From assembly GCA_964023205.1 (NCBI GenBank), contig OZ026835.1, positions 35,509,380-35,573,379 of the forward strand: 64,000 bases of DNA, written 5' to 3'. Under the pieces are notes generated by a model that saw only the letters and a program-made list of their open reading frames with translations, had not been told where the DNA came from and made no database searches. Positions 47,501 through 60,700 of the stretch are shown here, in pieces (position 1 is the stretch's first letter; every line of letters starts with the position of its first letter). The stretch is from Lutraria lutraria. Taxonomy: Eukaryota > Mollusca > Bivalvia > Venerida > Mactridae. Position numbers and translations under genes: made by a program.

Positions 47501-50500
47501 AGTCGAGTGACTTCTATGGTGTACATATATGTATGATCAGGTATCTCCAAATAATATGTTGTAGGCGCGTGACTTCTATGGTGTGCAGGTAGATATGGTC
47601 AAGTATCTAGAAATTATACCTTTCTGTTGCGTGACAACTATGGTGTGCATATATGTATGATCAAGTATCCCCAAATGATACGTTTGAGGCGCGTGACTTC
47701 AATGTTGTGCATGTAGATGTGGTCAAACATCCCGGACTTATGCCTTTCAGTCGCTGACTTCTATAGTGTGCATATATGTATTATCAAGTAACTCCTAATG
47801 ATACGTTTTAGGCGCGTGTCTTCAATAGTGTGCATGTCGATATGGTCAACCATCCCAAAATGATACCTTTCTGTCACGTGACTTCTATGGTGTGCATGTA
47901 GATATGGTCAATTAACTCGAAATTATACCATTCTGTCGCGTGACTTCTATGGTGGGCATATGTGTATGGTCAAGTATCCACGAATGATACATTTTAGGCG
48001 CCTGACTTCTATGGTGTGCATGTAGATATGGTGAAGCATCTCGAAATTATACGTTTCTGTCGCGTGACTTCTATGGTGTGCATGTAGACATGGTCAACCA
48101 TCCCGAAATTATACGTTTCTGTCGCGTGACTTCTATGGTGTGCATATATGTATGATCAGATATCTCCAAATGAAACATTTTGGGCATGACTTCAATGGTG
48201 TGCATGTAGATATGGTCAAGCATCACGAAATTATACCTTTCTGTCGTGTGACTACTATGGTGTGCATATATGTATGATCAAGTATCCCCAAATGATACGT
48301 TTTAGGCGCGTGACTTCAATGTTGTGCATGTAGATGTGGTCAAACATCCCGGACTTATGCCCTTCAGTCGCTGACTTAAATGGTGTGTATATTTGTATTA
48401 TCAAGTAACTCCTAATGATACGTTTTAGGCGCGTGGCTTCAATGGTGTGCATGTCGATATGGTCAACCATCCCAAAATGATACCTTTCAGTCACGTGTCT
48501 TCTATGGTGTGCATGTAGATATGGTCAAGCAACTCGAAATTATACCTTTCTGTCCCGTGACTTCTATGCTGTGCATATATGTATGATCAAGTATCCCAAA
48601 ATGATATATTTTAGGCGCCTGACTGCTATGTTGTGCATGTAGATATGGTCAAGCACCGCGAAATTATACCATTCTGTCGCGTGACTTCTATGGTGTGCAT
48701 ATACATTTTGTATGTATGATCAAGTATCTCCAAATGATACGTTATAGGCGCTTGACTTCAATGACGTGCATGTAGATATGGTCAGGCATCCCCAAATTAT
48801 ACCTATCTGTCGCGTGACTTCTATGGTGTGCATATGTGTATGATCAAGTATCCCCGAATGATACGTTTTAGGCGCGTGACTTCTATGGTGTGCATGTAGA
48901 TATGGTGAAGCATCTCGAAATTGTACCTTTCTGTCGCGTGACTTCTATGGTGTGCATGTAGACATGGTCAACCATCCCGAAATAATAAGTTTCTGTCGCA
49001 TGACTTCTATGGTGTGCATATATGCATGATCAGATATCTCCAAATGATACATTTTAGGCGCGTGACTTCAATGGTGTGCATGTATATATGGTCAAGCATC
49101 TCGAAATTATACCTTTCTGTCGCGTGACTTCTATGGGGTGCATATATGTATGATCAAGCATGCCCAAATGATACGTTTTTAGCGCGTGACTTCTATGTAG
49201 TGCATATCGATATTGTCAAGCATCCCGAAATTATACCTTTCTGTCGCGCGACTTCTATGGTGTGCATGTAGATATGGTCAATCACCGGAAATTATACCTT
49301 TCAGTCGCGTGACTTCTATGGTGTGCATATATGTATGATCAAGCATGCCCAAATGATACGTTTTTGGCGCGTGACTTCTATGGTGTGCATGTCGATATTG
49401 TCAAGCATCCCGAAATTATACATTTCTGTCGCGTGACTTCTATGGTGTGCATATATGTATGATCAAGTATCTCCAAATGATACGTTTTAGACGCGTGACT
49501 TCAATGGTGTGCATGTAGATATTGCCATCCATCCCGAAATTATACCTTTCAGTCGAGTGACTTCTATGGTGTACATATATGTATGATCAGGTATCTCCAA
49601 ATAATATGTTGTAGGCGCGTGACTTCTATGGTGTGCAGGTAGATATGGTCAAGTATCACGAAATTATACCTTTCTGTTGCGTGACAACTATGGTGTGCAT
49701 ATATGTATGATCAAGTATCCCCAAATGATACGTTTTAGGCGCGTGACTTCAATGTTGTGCATGTAGATGTGGTCAAACATCCCGGACTTATGCCTTTTAG
49801 TCGCTGACTTCTATAGTGTGCATATATGTATTATCAAGTAACTCCTAATGATACGTTTTAGGCGCGTGACTTCAATAGTGTGCATGTCGATATGGTCAAC
49901 CATCCCAAAATGATACCTTTCAGTCACGTGACTTCTATGGTGTGCATGTAGATATGGTCAATTAACTCGAAATTATACCTTTCTGTCCCGTGACATCTAT
50001 GGTGTGCATATATGTATGATCAAGTATCCCAAAATGATATATTTTATGCGCCTGACTGCTATGTTGTGCATGGAGATATGGTCAAGCACAGCGAAATTAT
50101 ACCATTATGTCGCGTGACTTCTATGGTGTGCATATACATTTCGTATATATGATCAAGTATCTCCAAATGATACGTTATAGGCGCTTGACTTCTATGGTCT
50201 GCATGTAGATATGGTCAAGCATCCCCATATTATACCTGTCTGTCGCGTGACTTCTATGGTGTGCATATGTGTATGATCAAGTATCCCCGAATGATATGTT
50301 TTAGGCGCGTAACTTCTATGGTCTGCATGTAGATATGGTGAAGCATCTCGAAATTGTACCTTTCTGTCGCGTGACTTCTATGGGGTGCATATATGTATGA
50401 TCAAGCATGCCCAAATGATACGTTTTAGGCGCCTGACTGCTATGTTGTGCACGTAGATATGGTGAAGCATCTCGAAATTATAACTTTCTGTCGCGTGACT

Positions 50501-53500
50501 TCTATGGTGTGCATGTAGACATGGTCAACCATCCCGAAATTATACCTTTCTGTCGCCTGACTTCTATGGTGTACATATATGCATGATCAGATATCTCCAA
50601 ATGATACATTTTAGGCGCGTGACTTCAATGGTGTACATGTCGATATTGTCAACCATCCCGAAATTATACCTTTCAGTCGCGTGACTTCTATGGTGTGCAT
50701 ATATCTATGATCAAGTCTCCCCAAATGATAGATTTTAGTCGCGTGACTTCTATGGTGTGCATGTAGATATGGTAAATCACCCGAAATTATACGTTTCTGT
50801 CGCGTGACTTCTATGGTGTGCATATATGTATGATCAGGTATCTCCAAATGATACGTTGTAGGCGCGTGACTTCTATGGTGTGCAGGTAGATATGGTCAAG
50901 TATCACGAAATTATACCTTTCTGTCGCGTGACAACTATGGTGTGCATATATGTATGATCAAGTATCCCCAAATGATACGTTTTAGGAGCGTGACTTCTAT
51001 GGTGTGCATGTAGATATGGTCAATCATCCCCATATTATACGTATTTGTCGCGTGAATTTCATGGTGTGCATATGTGTATGATCAAGTATCCCCGAATGAT
51101 GCGTTTTGGCGCCTGTCTTCTATGGTGTGCATGTAGATATGGTCAAGCATCTCGAAATTATACCTTTCTGTCGCGTGACTTCTATGGTGTGCATGTAGAT
51201 ATGGTCAATCACCCGAAATGATACCTTTCATTCGCGTGACTTCTATGGGGTGCATATATGTATGATCAGGCATGCCCAAAAGATACGTTTTTGGCGCGTG
51301 ACTTCTATGGTGTGCATGTCGATATTGTCAAGCATACCGAAATTATACCTTTCTGTCGCGTGACTTCTATGGTGTGCATGTAGAAAAGGTCAATCACCCG
51401 AAATGATACCTTTCAGTCGCGTGACTTCTATGGTGTGCATATATGTACGATCAAGTATCCCCAAATGATACGTTTAAGGCGCCTGACTTAAATGGTGTGC
51501 ATGTACTAATGGTCAATCCTCCGAAATTATACCATTCTGTCGCGTGACTTCTATGGTGTGCATATTTGTATGATCAAGTATCTGCAAATGATACGAATTA
51601 GATGCGTGACTTCAATGTTGTGCATGTAGATATTGTCAACCATCCCGAAATTATACCTTTCAGTCGCGTGACTTCTATGATGTGCATATATGTATGATCA
51701 GGTATCTCCAAATGATACGTTGTAGGCGCGTGACTTCTATGGTGTGCAGGTAGATATGGTCAAGTATCACGAAATTATACCTGTCTGTTGCGTGACAACT
51801 ATGGTGTGCATATATGTATGATCAAGTATCTCCAAATGATACGTTTAAGTGCGTGACTTCAATGTTGTGCATGTAGATGAGGTCAAACATCCCGGACTTA
51901 TGCCTTTCAGTCGCTGACTTCTATGGAGTGCATATATGTATTATCAAGTAACTCCTAATGATACGTTTTAGGCGCGGGACTTCAATAGTGTGCATGTCGA
52001 TATGGTCAACCATCCCAAAATGATACCTTTCAGTCACGTGACTTCTATGGTGTGCATGTAGATATGGTCAATTAACTCGAAATTATACCTTTCTGTCCCG
52101 TGACATCTATGATGTGCATATATGTATGATCAAGTATCCCAAAATGATATATTTTAGGCGCCTGACTGCTATGTTGTGCATATAGATATGGTCAAGCACA
52201 GCGAAATTATACCATTCTGTCGCGTGACTTCTATGGTGTGCATATACATTTCGTATGTATGATCAAGTATCTCCAAATGATACGTTATAGGCGCTTGACT
52301 TCAATGACGTGCATGTAGATATGGTCAAGCATCCCCAAATTATACCTATCTGTCGCGTGACTTCTATGGTGTGCATATGTGTATGACCAAGTATCCCCGA
52401 ATGATACGTTTTAGGCGCGTGACTTCTATGGTGTGCATGTAGATATGGTGAAGCATCTCGAAATTATACCTTTCTGTCGCGTGACTTCTATGGTGTGCAT
52501 GTAGACATGGTCAACCATCCCGAAATAATAAGTTTCTGTCGCATGACTTCTATGGTGTGCATATATGCATGATCAGATATCTCCAAATGATACATTTTAG
52601 GCGCGTGACTTCAATGGTGTGCATGTATATATGGTCAAGCATCTCGAAATTATACCTTTCTGTCGCGTGACTTCTATGGGGTGCATATATGTATGATCAA
52701 GCATGCCCAAATGATACGTTTTTAGCGCGTGACTTCTATGGTGTGCATATCGATATTGTCAAGCATCCCGAAATTATACCTTTCTGTCGCGCGACTTCTA
52801 TGGTGTGCATGTAGATATGGTCAATCACCCGAAATTATACCTTTCAGTCGCGTGACTTCTATGGTGTGCATATATGTATGATCAAGCATGCCCAAATGAT
52901 ACGTTTTTGGCGCGTGACTTCTATGGTGTGCATGTCGATATTGTCAAGCATCCCGAAATTATACCTTTCTGTCGCGTGACTTCTATGGTGTGCATATATG
53001 TATGATCAAGTATCTCCAAATGATACGTTTTAGACGCGTGACTTCAATGGTGTGCATGTAGATATTGCCATCCATCCCGAAATTATACCTTTCAGTCGAG
53101 TGACTTCTATGGTGTACATATATGTATGATCAGGTATCTCCAAATAATATGTTGTAGGCGCGTGACTTCTATGGTGTGCAGGTAGATATGGTCAAGTATC
53201 TAGAAATTATACCTTTCTATTGCGTGACAACTATGGTGTGCATATATGTATGATCAAGTATCCCCAAATGATACGTTTTAGGCGCGTGACTTCAATGTTG
53301 TGCATGTAGATGTGGTCAAACATCCCGGACTTATGCCTTTCAGTCGCTGACTTCTATAGTGTGCATATATGTATTATCAAGTAACTCCTAATGATACGTT
53401 TTAGGCCCGTATCTTCAATAGTGTGCATGTCGATATGGTCAACCATCCCAAAATGATACCTTTCAGTCACGTGACTTCTATGGTGTGCATGTAGATATGG

Positions 53501-54270
53501 TCAATTAACTCGAAATTATACCATTCTGTCGCGTGACTTCTATGGTGGGCATATGTGTATGGTCAAGTATCCACGAATGATACATTTTAGGCGCGTGACT
53601 TCTATGGTGTGCATGTAGATATGGTGAAGCTTCTCGAAATTATACGTTTCTGTCGCGTGACTTCTATGGTGTGCATGTAGACATGGTCAACCATCCCGAA
53701 ATTATACGTTTCTGTCGCGTGACTTCTATGGTGTGCATATATGCATGATCAGATATCTCCAAATGAAACATTTTGGGCATGACTTCAATGGTGTGCATGT
53801 AGATATGGTCAAGCATCACGAAATTATACCTTTCTGTCGTGTGACTACTATGGTGTGCATATATGTATGATCAAGTATCCCCAAATGATACGTTTTAGGC
53901 GCGTGACTTCAATGTTGTGCATGTAGATGTGGTAAACATCCCGGACTTATGCCCTTCAGTCGCTGACTTAAATGGTGTGTATATTTGTATTATCAAGTAA
54001 CTCCTAATGATACGTTTTAGGCGCGTGGCTTCAATGGTGTGCATGTCGATATGGTCAACCATCCAAAAATGATACCTTTCAGTCACGTGTCTTCTATGGT
54101 GTGCATGTAGATATGGTCAAGCAACTCGAAATTATACCTTTCTGTCCCGTGACTTCTATGCTGTGCATATATGTATGATCAAGTATCCCAAAATGATATA
54201 TTTTATGCGCCTGACTGCTATGTTGTGCATGTAGATATGGTCAAGCACCGCGAAATTATACCTTTCAGTC
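44590..54270 (-). repeat. About 5.59-kb higher-order repeat, 1.7 copies
   Basis: Copy 1 runs from about 44.59 to 50.18 kb and copy 2 continues to about 54.27 kb. The variant GGACTTATGCC marks both copies at 46,311/51,894, 47,734/53,327 and 48,351/53,943 (offsets 5,583-5,593), and identical 78-codon spurious frames start 5,594 apart at 45,017 and 50,611. The internal landmark intervals 2,121, 1,423, 617 and 1,423 indicate smaller duplications inside the unit. Confidence 0.8.
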
Positions 54271-54720
54271 GCGTGACTTCTATGGTGTGCATATATGCAT
54301 GATCAGATATCTCCAAATGATACATTTTAGGCGCGTGACTTCAATGGTGTGCATGTATATATGGTCAAGCGTCTCGAAATTATACCTTTCTGTCGCGTGA
54401 CTTCTATGGGGTGCATATATATATGATCAAGCATGCCCAAATGATACGTTTTTGGCGCGTGACTTCTATGGTGTGCATGTCGATATTGTCAAGCACCGAG
54501 AAATTATACCATTCTGTTGCGTGACTTCTATGGGGTGCATATAAATATGATCGAGCATGCCCAAATGATACGTTTTTGGCGCGTGACTTCTATGGTGTGC
54601 ATGTCGATATTGTCAAGCACCGCGAAATTATACCATTCTGTCGCGTGACTTCTATGGTGTGCATATACATTTTGTATGGATGATCAAGTATCTGCAAATG
54701 ATACGTAATAGACGCGTGAC

Positions 54721-57700
54721 TTCTATGGTGTGCATGTAGATATGGTAAAGCATCCCCATATTATACCTATCTGTCGCGTGACTTCTATGGTGTGCATATG
54801 TTTCTGATCAAGTATCCCCGAATGATACGTTTAAGGCGCGTAACTTCTATGGTGTGCATGTAGATATGGTGAAGCATTTTGAAATTATACCTTTCTGTCG
54901 CGTGACTTCTATTGGGTGCATATATTTAGATCAAGCATGCCCAAATGATACGTTTTAGGCGCCTGACTGCTATGTTGTGCATGTAGATAGGGTCAAACAC
55001 AGCGAAATTATACCATTCTGTCGCGTGACTTCTATGGTGTGCATATACATTTTGTATGTATGATCAAGTCTCTCCAAATGATACGGCATAGGCGCTTGAC
55101 TTCTATGGTGTGCATGTAGATATGATCAAGCATCCCCATATTATACCTATCTGTCGCGTGACCTCTATGGTGTGCATATGTGTATGATCAAGTATCCCCG
55201 AATGATACGTTTTAGGCGCGTGACTTCTATGGTGTGCATGTAGATATGGTGAAGCATCTCGAAATTATACGTTTCTGTCGCGTGACTTCTATGGTGTGCA
55301 TGTAGACATGGTCAACCATCTCGAAATTATACCTTTCTGTCTCGTGACTTCTATGGGGTGCATATATGTATGATCAAGCAGGCCCAAATTATACGTTTTA
55401 GGCGCCTGACTGCTATGTTGTGCTTGTAGATATGGTCAAGCACAGCGAAATTTTACCATTCTGTCGAGTGACTTCTATGGTGTGCATGTAGACATGGTCA
55501 ACCATCCCGAAATTATACGTTTCTGTCGCGTGACTTCTATGGTGTGTATATATGCATGATCAGATATCTCCAAATGATACATTTTAGGCGCGTGACTTCA
55601 ATGGTGTGCATGTCGATATTGTCAACCATCCCGAAATTATACCTTTCAGTCGCGTGACTTCTATGGTGTGCATATATGTATGATCAAGTGTCCCCAAATG
55701 ATTGGTTTTAGTCGCGTGACTTCTATGGTGTGCATGTAGATATAGTCAATCACCCGAAAGTGTACGTTTCTGTCGCGTGACTTCTATGGTGTGCATATAT
55801 TTATAATCAGGTATCTCCAAATGATACGTTGTAGGCGCGTGTCTTCTATGGTGTGCAGGTAGATATGGTCAAGTATCACGAAATTATACCTTTCTGTCGG
55901 GTGACATCTATGGTGTGCATATATGTATGATCAAGTATCCCCAAATGATACGTTTTAGGCGCGTGACTTCAATGGTGTGCATGTAGATATGGTGAAGCAT
56001 CTCGAAATTATACCTTTCTGTCGCCTGAGTTCTATGGGGTGCATATATGTATGATCAGGCATGCCCAAATGATACGTTTTTGGCGCGTGACTTCTATGGT
56101 GTTCATGTCGATATTGTCAAGCATCCGGACATTATACCTTTCTGTCTTGTGACTGCTATGGTGTGCATGTAGATATGGTCAATCACCCGAAATGATACCT
56201 TTCAGTCGCGTGACTTCTATGGTGTGCATATATGTATGATCAAGTATTCCCAAATGATACGTTTAAGGCGCCTGACTTGAATGGTGTGCATGTAATAATG
56301 GTCAATCATCCGAAATTATACCATTCTGTCGCGTGACTTCTATGGTGTGCATATATGTATGATCAAGTATCTCCAAATGATACGTCTTAGATGCGTGACT
56401 TCAATGTTGTGCAGGTATATATTGTCAACCATCCCGAAATTATACCTTTCAGTCGCGTGACTTCTATGGTGTGCATATATGTATGATCAGGTATCTCCAA
56501 ATGATACGTTGTTGGCGCGTGACTTCTATGGTGTGCAGGTAGATATGGTCAAGTATCACGAAATTATACCTGTCTGTTGCGTGACAACTATGGTGTGCAT
56601 ATATGTATGATCAAGTATCCCCAAATGATACGTTTAAGTGCGTGACTTCAATGTTGTGCATGTAGATGAGGTCAAACATCCCGGACTTATGCCTTTCAGT
56701 CGCTGACTTCTATGGTGTGCATATATGTATTATCAAGTAACTCCTAATGATACGTTTTAGGCGCGTGACTTCAATAGTGTGCATGTCGATATGGTCAACC
56801 ATCCCAAAATGATACCTTTCAGTCACGTGACTTCTATGGTGTGCATGTAGATATGGTCAATTAACTCGAAATTATACCTTTCTGTCCCGTGACATCTATG
56901 GTGTGCATATATGTATGATCAAGTATCCCAAAATGATATATTTTAGGCGCCTGACTGCTATGATGTGCATGTAGATATGGTCAAGCACAGCGAAATTATA
57001 CCATTCTGTCGCGTGACTTCTATGGTGTGCATATACATTTCGTATGTATGATCAAGTATCTTCAAATGATACGTTATTGGCGCTTGACTTCTATGGTCTG
57101 CATGTAGATATGGCCAAGCATCCCCATATTATACCTATCTGTCGCGTGACTTCTATGGAGTGCATATGTGTATGATCAAGAATCCCCGAATGATACGTTT
57201 TAGGCGCGTGACTTCTATGGTGTGCATATAGATATGGTGAAGCATCTCGAAATTATACCTTTCTGTCGCGTGACTTCTATGGTGTGCATATATGCATGAT
57301 CAGATATCTCCAAATGATACATTTTAGGCGCGTGACTTCAATGGTGTGCGTGTCGATATTGTCAACCATCCCGAAATTATACCTTTCAGTCGCGTGACTT
57401 CTATGGTGTGCATATATGTATGATCAAGTGTCCCCAAATGATTGGTTTTAGTCGCGTGACTTCTATGGTGTGCATGTAGATATAGTCAATCACCCGAAAG
57501 TGTACGTTTCTGTCGCGTGACTTCTATGGTGTGCATATATTTATAATCAGGTATCTCCAAATGATACGTTGTAGGCGCGTGTCTTCTATGGTGTGCAGGT
57601 AGATATGGTCAAGTATCACGAAATTATACCTTTCTGTCGGGTGACATCTATGGTGTGCATATATGCATGATCAAGTATCCCCAAATGATACGTTTTAGGC

Positions 57701-60700
57701 GCGTGACTTCAATGGTGTGCATGTAGATATGGTGAAGCATCTCGAAATTATACCTTTCTGTCGCGTGACTTCTATGGGGTGCATATATGTATGATCAGGC
57801 ATGCCCAAATGATACGTTTTTGGCGCGTGACTTCTATGGCGTGCATGTCGATATTGTCAAGCATCCCGACATTATACCTTTCTGTCTTGTGACTGCTATG
57901 GTGTGCATGTAGATATGGTAAAGCATCCCCATATTATACCTATCTGTCGCGTGACTTCTATGGTGTGCATATGTTTCTGATCAAGTATCCCCGAATGATA
58001 CGTTTAAGGCGCGTAACTTCTATGGTGTGCATGTAGATATGGTGAAGCATTTTGAAATTATACCTTTCTGTCGCGTGACTTCTATTGGGTGCATATATTT
58101 AGATCAAGCATGCCCAAATGATACGTTTTAGGCGCCTGACTGCTATGTTGTGCATGTAGATAGGGTCAAACACAGCGAAATTATACCATTCTGTCGCGTG
58201 ACTTCTATGGTGTGCATATACATTTTGTATGTATGATCAAGTCTCTCCAAATGATACGGCATAGGCGCTTGACTTCTATGGTGTGCATGTAGATATGATC
58301 AAGCATCCCCATATTATACCTATCTGTCGCGTGACCTCTATGGTGTGCATATGTGTATGATCAAGTATCCCCGAATGATACGTTTTAGGCGCGTGACTTC
58401 TATGGTGTGCATGTAGATATGGTGAAGCATCTCGAAATTATACGTTTCTGTCGCGTGACTTCTATGGTGTGCATGTAGACATGGTCAACCATCTCGAAAT
58501 TATACCTTTCTGTCTCGTGACTTCTATGGGGTGCATATATGTATGATCAAGCAGGCCCAAATTATACGTTTTAGGCGCCTGACTGCTATGTTGTGCTTGT
58601 AGATATGGTCAAGCACAGCGAAATTTTACCATTCTGTCGAGTGACTTCTATGGTGTGCATGTAGACATGGTCAACCATCCCGAAATTATACGTTTCTGTC
58701 GCGTGACTTCTATGGTGTGTATATATGCATGATCAGATATCTCCAAATGATACATTTTAGGCGCGTGACTTCAATGGTGTGCATGTCGATATTGTCAACC
58801 ATCCCGAAATTATACCTTTCAGTCGCGTGACTTCTATGGTGTGCATATATGTATGATCAAGTGTCCCCAAATGATTGGTTTTAGTCGCGTGACTTCTATG
58901 GTGTGCATGTAGATATAGTCAATCACCCGAAAGTGTACGTTTCTGTCGCGTGACTTCTATGGTGTGCATATATTTATAATCAGGTATCTCCAAATGATAC
59001 GTTGTAGGCGCGTGTCTTCTATGGTGTGCAGGTAGATATGGTCAAGTATCACGAAATTATACCTTTCTGTCGGGTGACATCTATGGTGTGCATATATGTA
59101 TGATCAAGTATCCCCAAATGATACGTTTTAGGCGCGTGACTTCAATGGTGTGCATGTAGATATGGTGAAGCATCTCGAAATTATACCTTTCTGTCGCCTG
59201 AGTTCTATGGGGTGCATATATGTATGATCAGGCATGCCCAAATGATACGTTTTTGGCGCGTGACTTCTATGGTGTGCATGTCGATATTGTCAAGCATCCG
59301 GACATTATACCTTTCTGTCTTGTGACTGCTATGGTGTGCATGTAGATATGGTCAATCACCCGAAATGATACCTTTCAGTCGCGTGACTTCTATGGTGTGC
59401 ATATATGTATGATCAAGTATTCCCAAATGATACGTTTAAGGCGCCTGACTTGAATGGTGTGCATGTAATAATGGTCAATCATCCGAAATTATACCATTCT
59501 GTCGCGTGACTTCTATGGTGTGCATATATGTATGATCAAGTATCTCCAAATGATACGTCTTAGATGCGTGACTTCAATGTTGTGCAGGTATATATTGTCA
59601 ACCATCCCGAAATTATACCTTTCAGTCGCGTGACTTCTATGGTGTGCATATATGTATGATCAGGTATCTCCAAATGATACGTTGTTGGCGCGTGACTTCT
59701 ATGGTGTGCAGGTAGATATGGTCAAGTATCACGAAATTATACCTGTCTGTTGCGTGACAACTATGGTGTGCATATATGTATGATCAAGTATCCCCAAATG
59801 ATACGTTTAAGTGCGTGACTTCAATGTTGTGCATGTAGATGAGGTCAAACATCCCGGACTTATGCCTTTCAGTCGCTGACTTCTATGGTGTGCATATATG
59901 TATTATCAAGTAACTCCTAATGATACGTTTTAGGCGCGTGACTTCAATAGTGTGCATGTCGATATGGTCAACCATCCCAAAATGATACCTTTCAGTCACG
60001 TGACTTCTATGGTGTGCATGTAGATATGGTCCAGCAACTCGAAATTATACCTTTCTGTCCCGTGACATCTATGGTGTGCATATATGTATGATCAAGTATC
60101 CCAAAATGATATATTTTAGGCGCCTGACTGCTATGATGTGCATGTAGATATGGTCAAGCACAGCGAAATTATACCATTCTGTCGCGTGACTTCTATGGTG
60201 TGCATATACATTTCGTATGTATGATCAAGTATCTTCAAATGATACGTTATTGGCGCTTGACTTCTATGGTCTGCATGTAGATATGGCCAAGCATCCCCAT
60301 ATTATACCTATCTGTCGCGTGACTTCTATGGAGTGCATATGTGTATGATCAAGAATCCCCGAATGATACGTTTTAGGCGCGTGACTTCTATGGTGTGCAT
60401 ATAGATATGGTGAAGCATCTCGAAATTATACCTTTCTGTCGCGTGACTTCTATGGTGTGCATATATGCATGATCAGATATCTCCAAATGATACATTTTAG
60501 GCGCGTGACTTCAATGGTGTGCGTGTCGATATTGTCAACCATCCCGAAATTATACCTTTCAGTCGCGTGACTTCTATGGTGTGCATATATGTATGATCAA
60601 GTGTCCCCAAATGATTGGTTTTAGTCGCGTGACTTCTATGGTGTGCATGTAGATATAGTCAATCACCCGAAAGTGTACGTTTCTGTCGCGTGACTTCTAT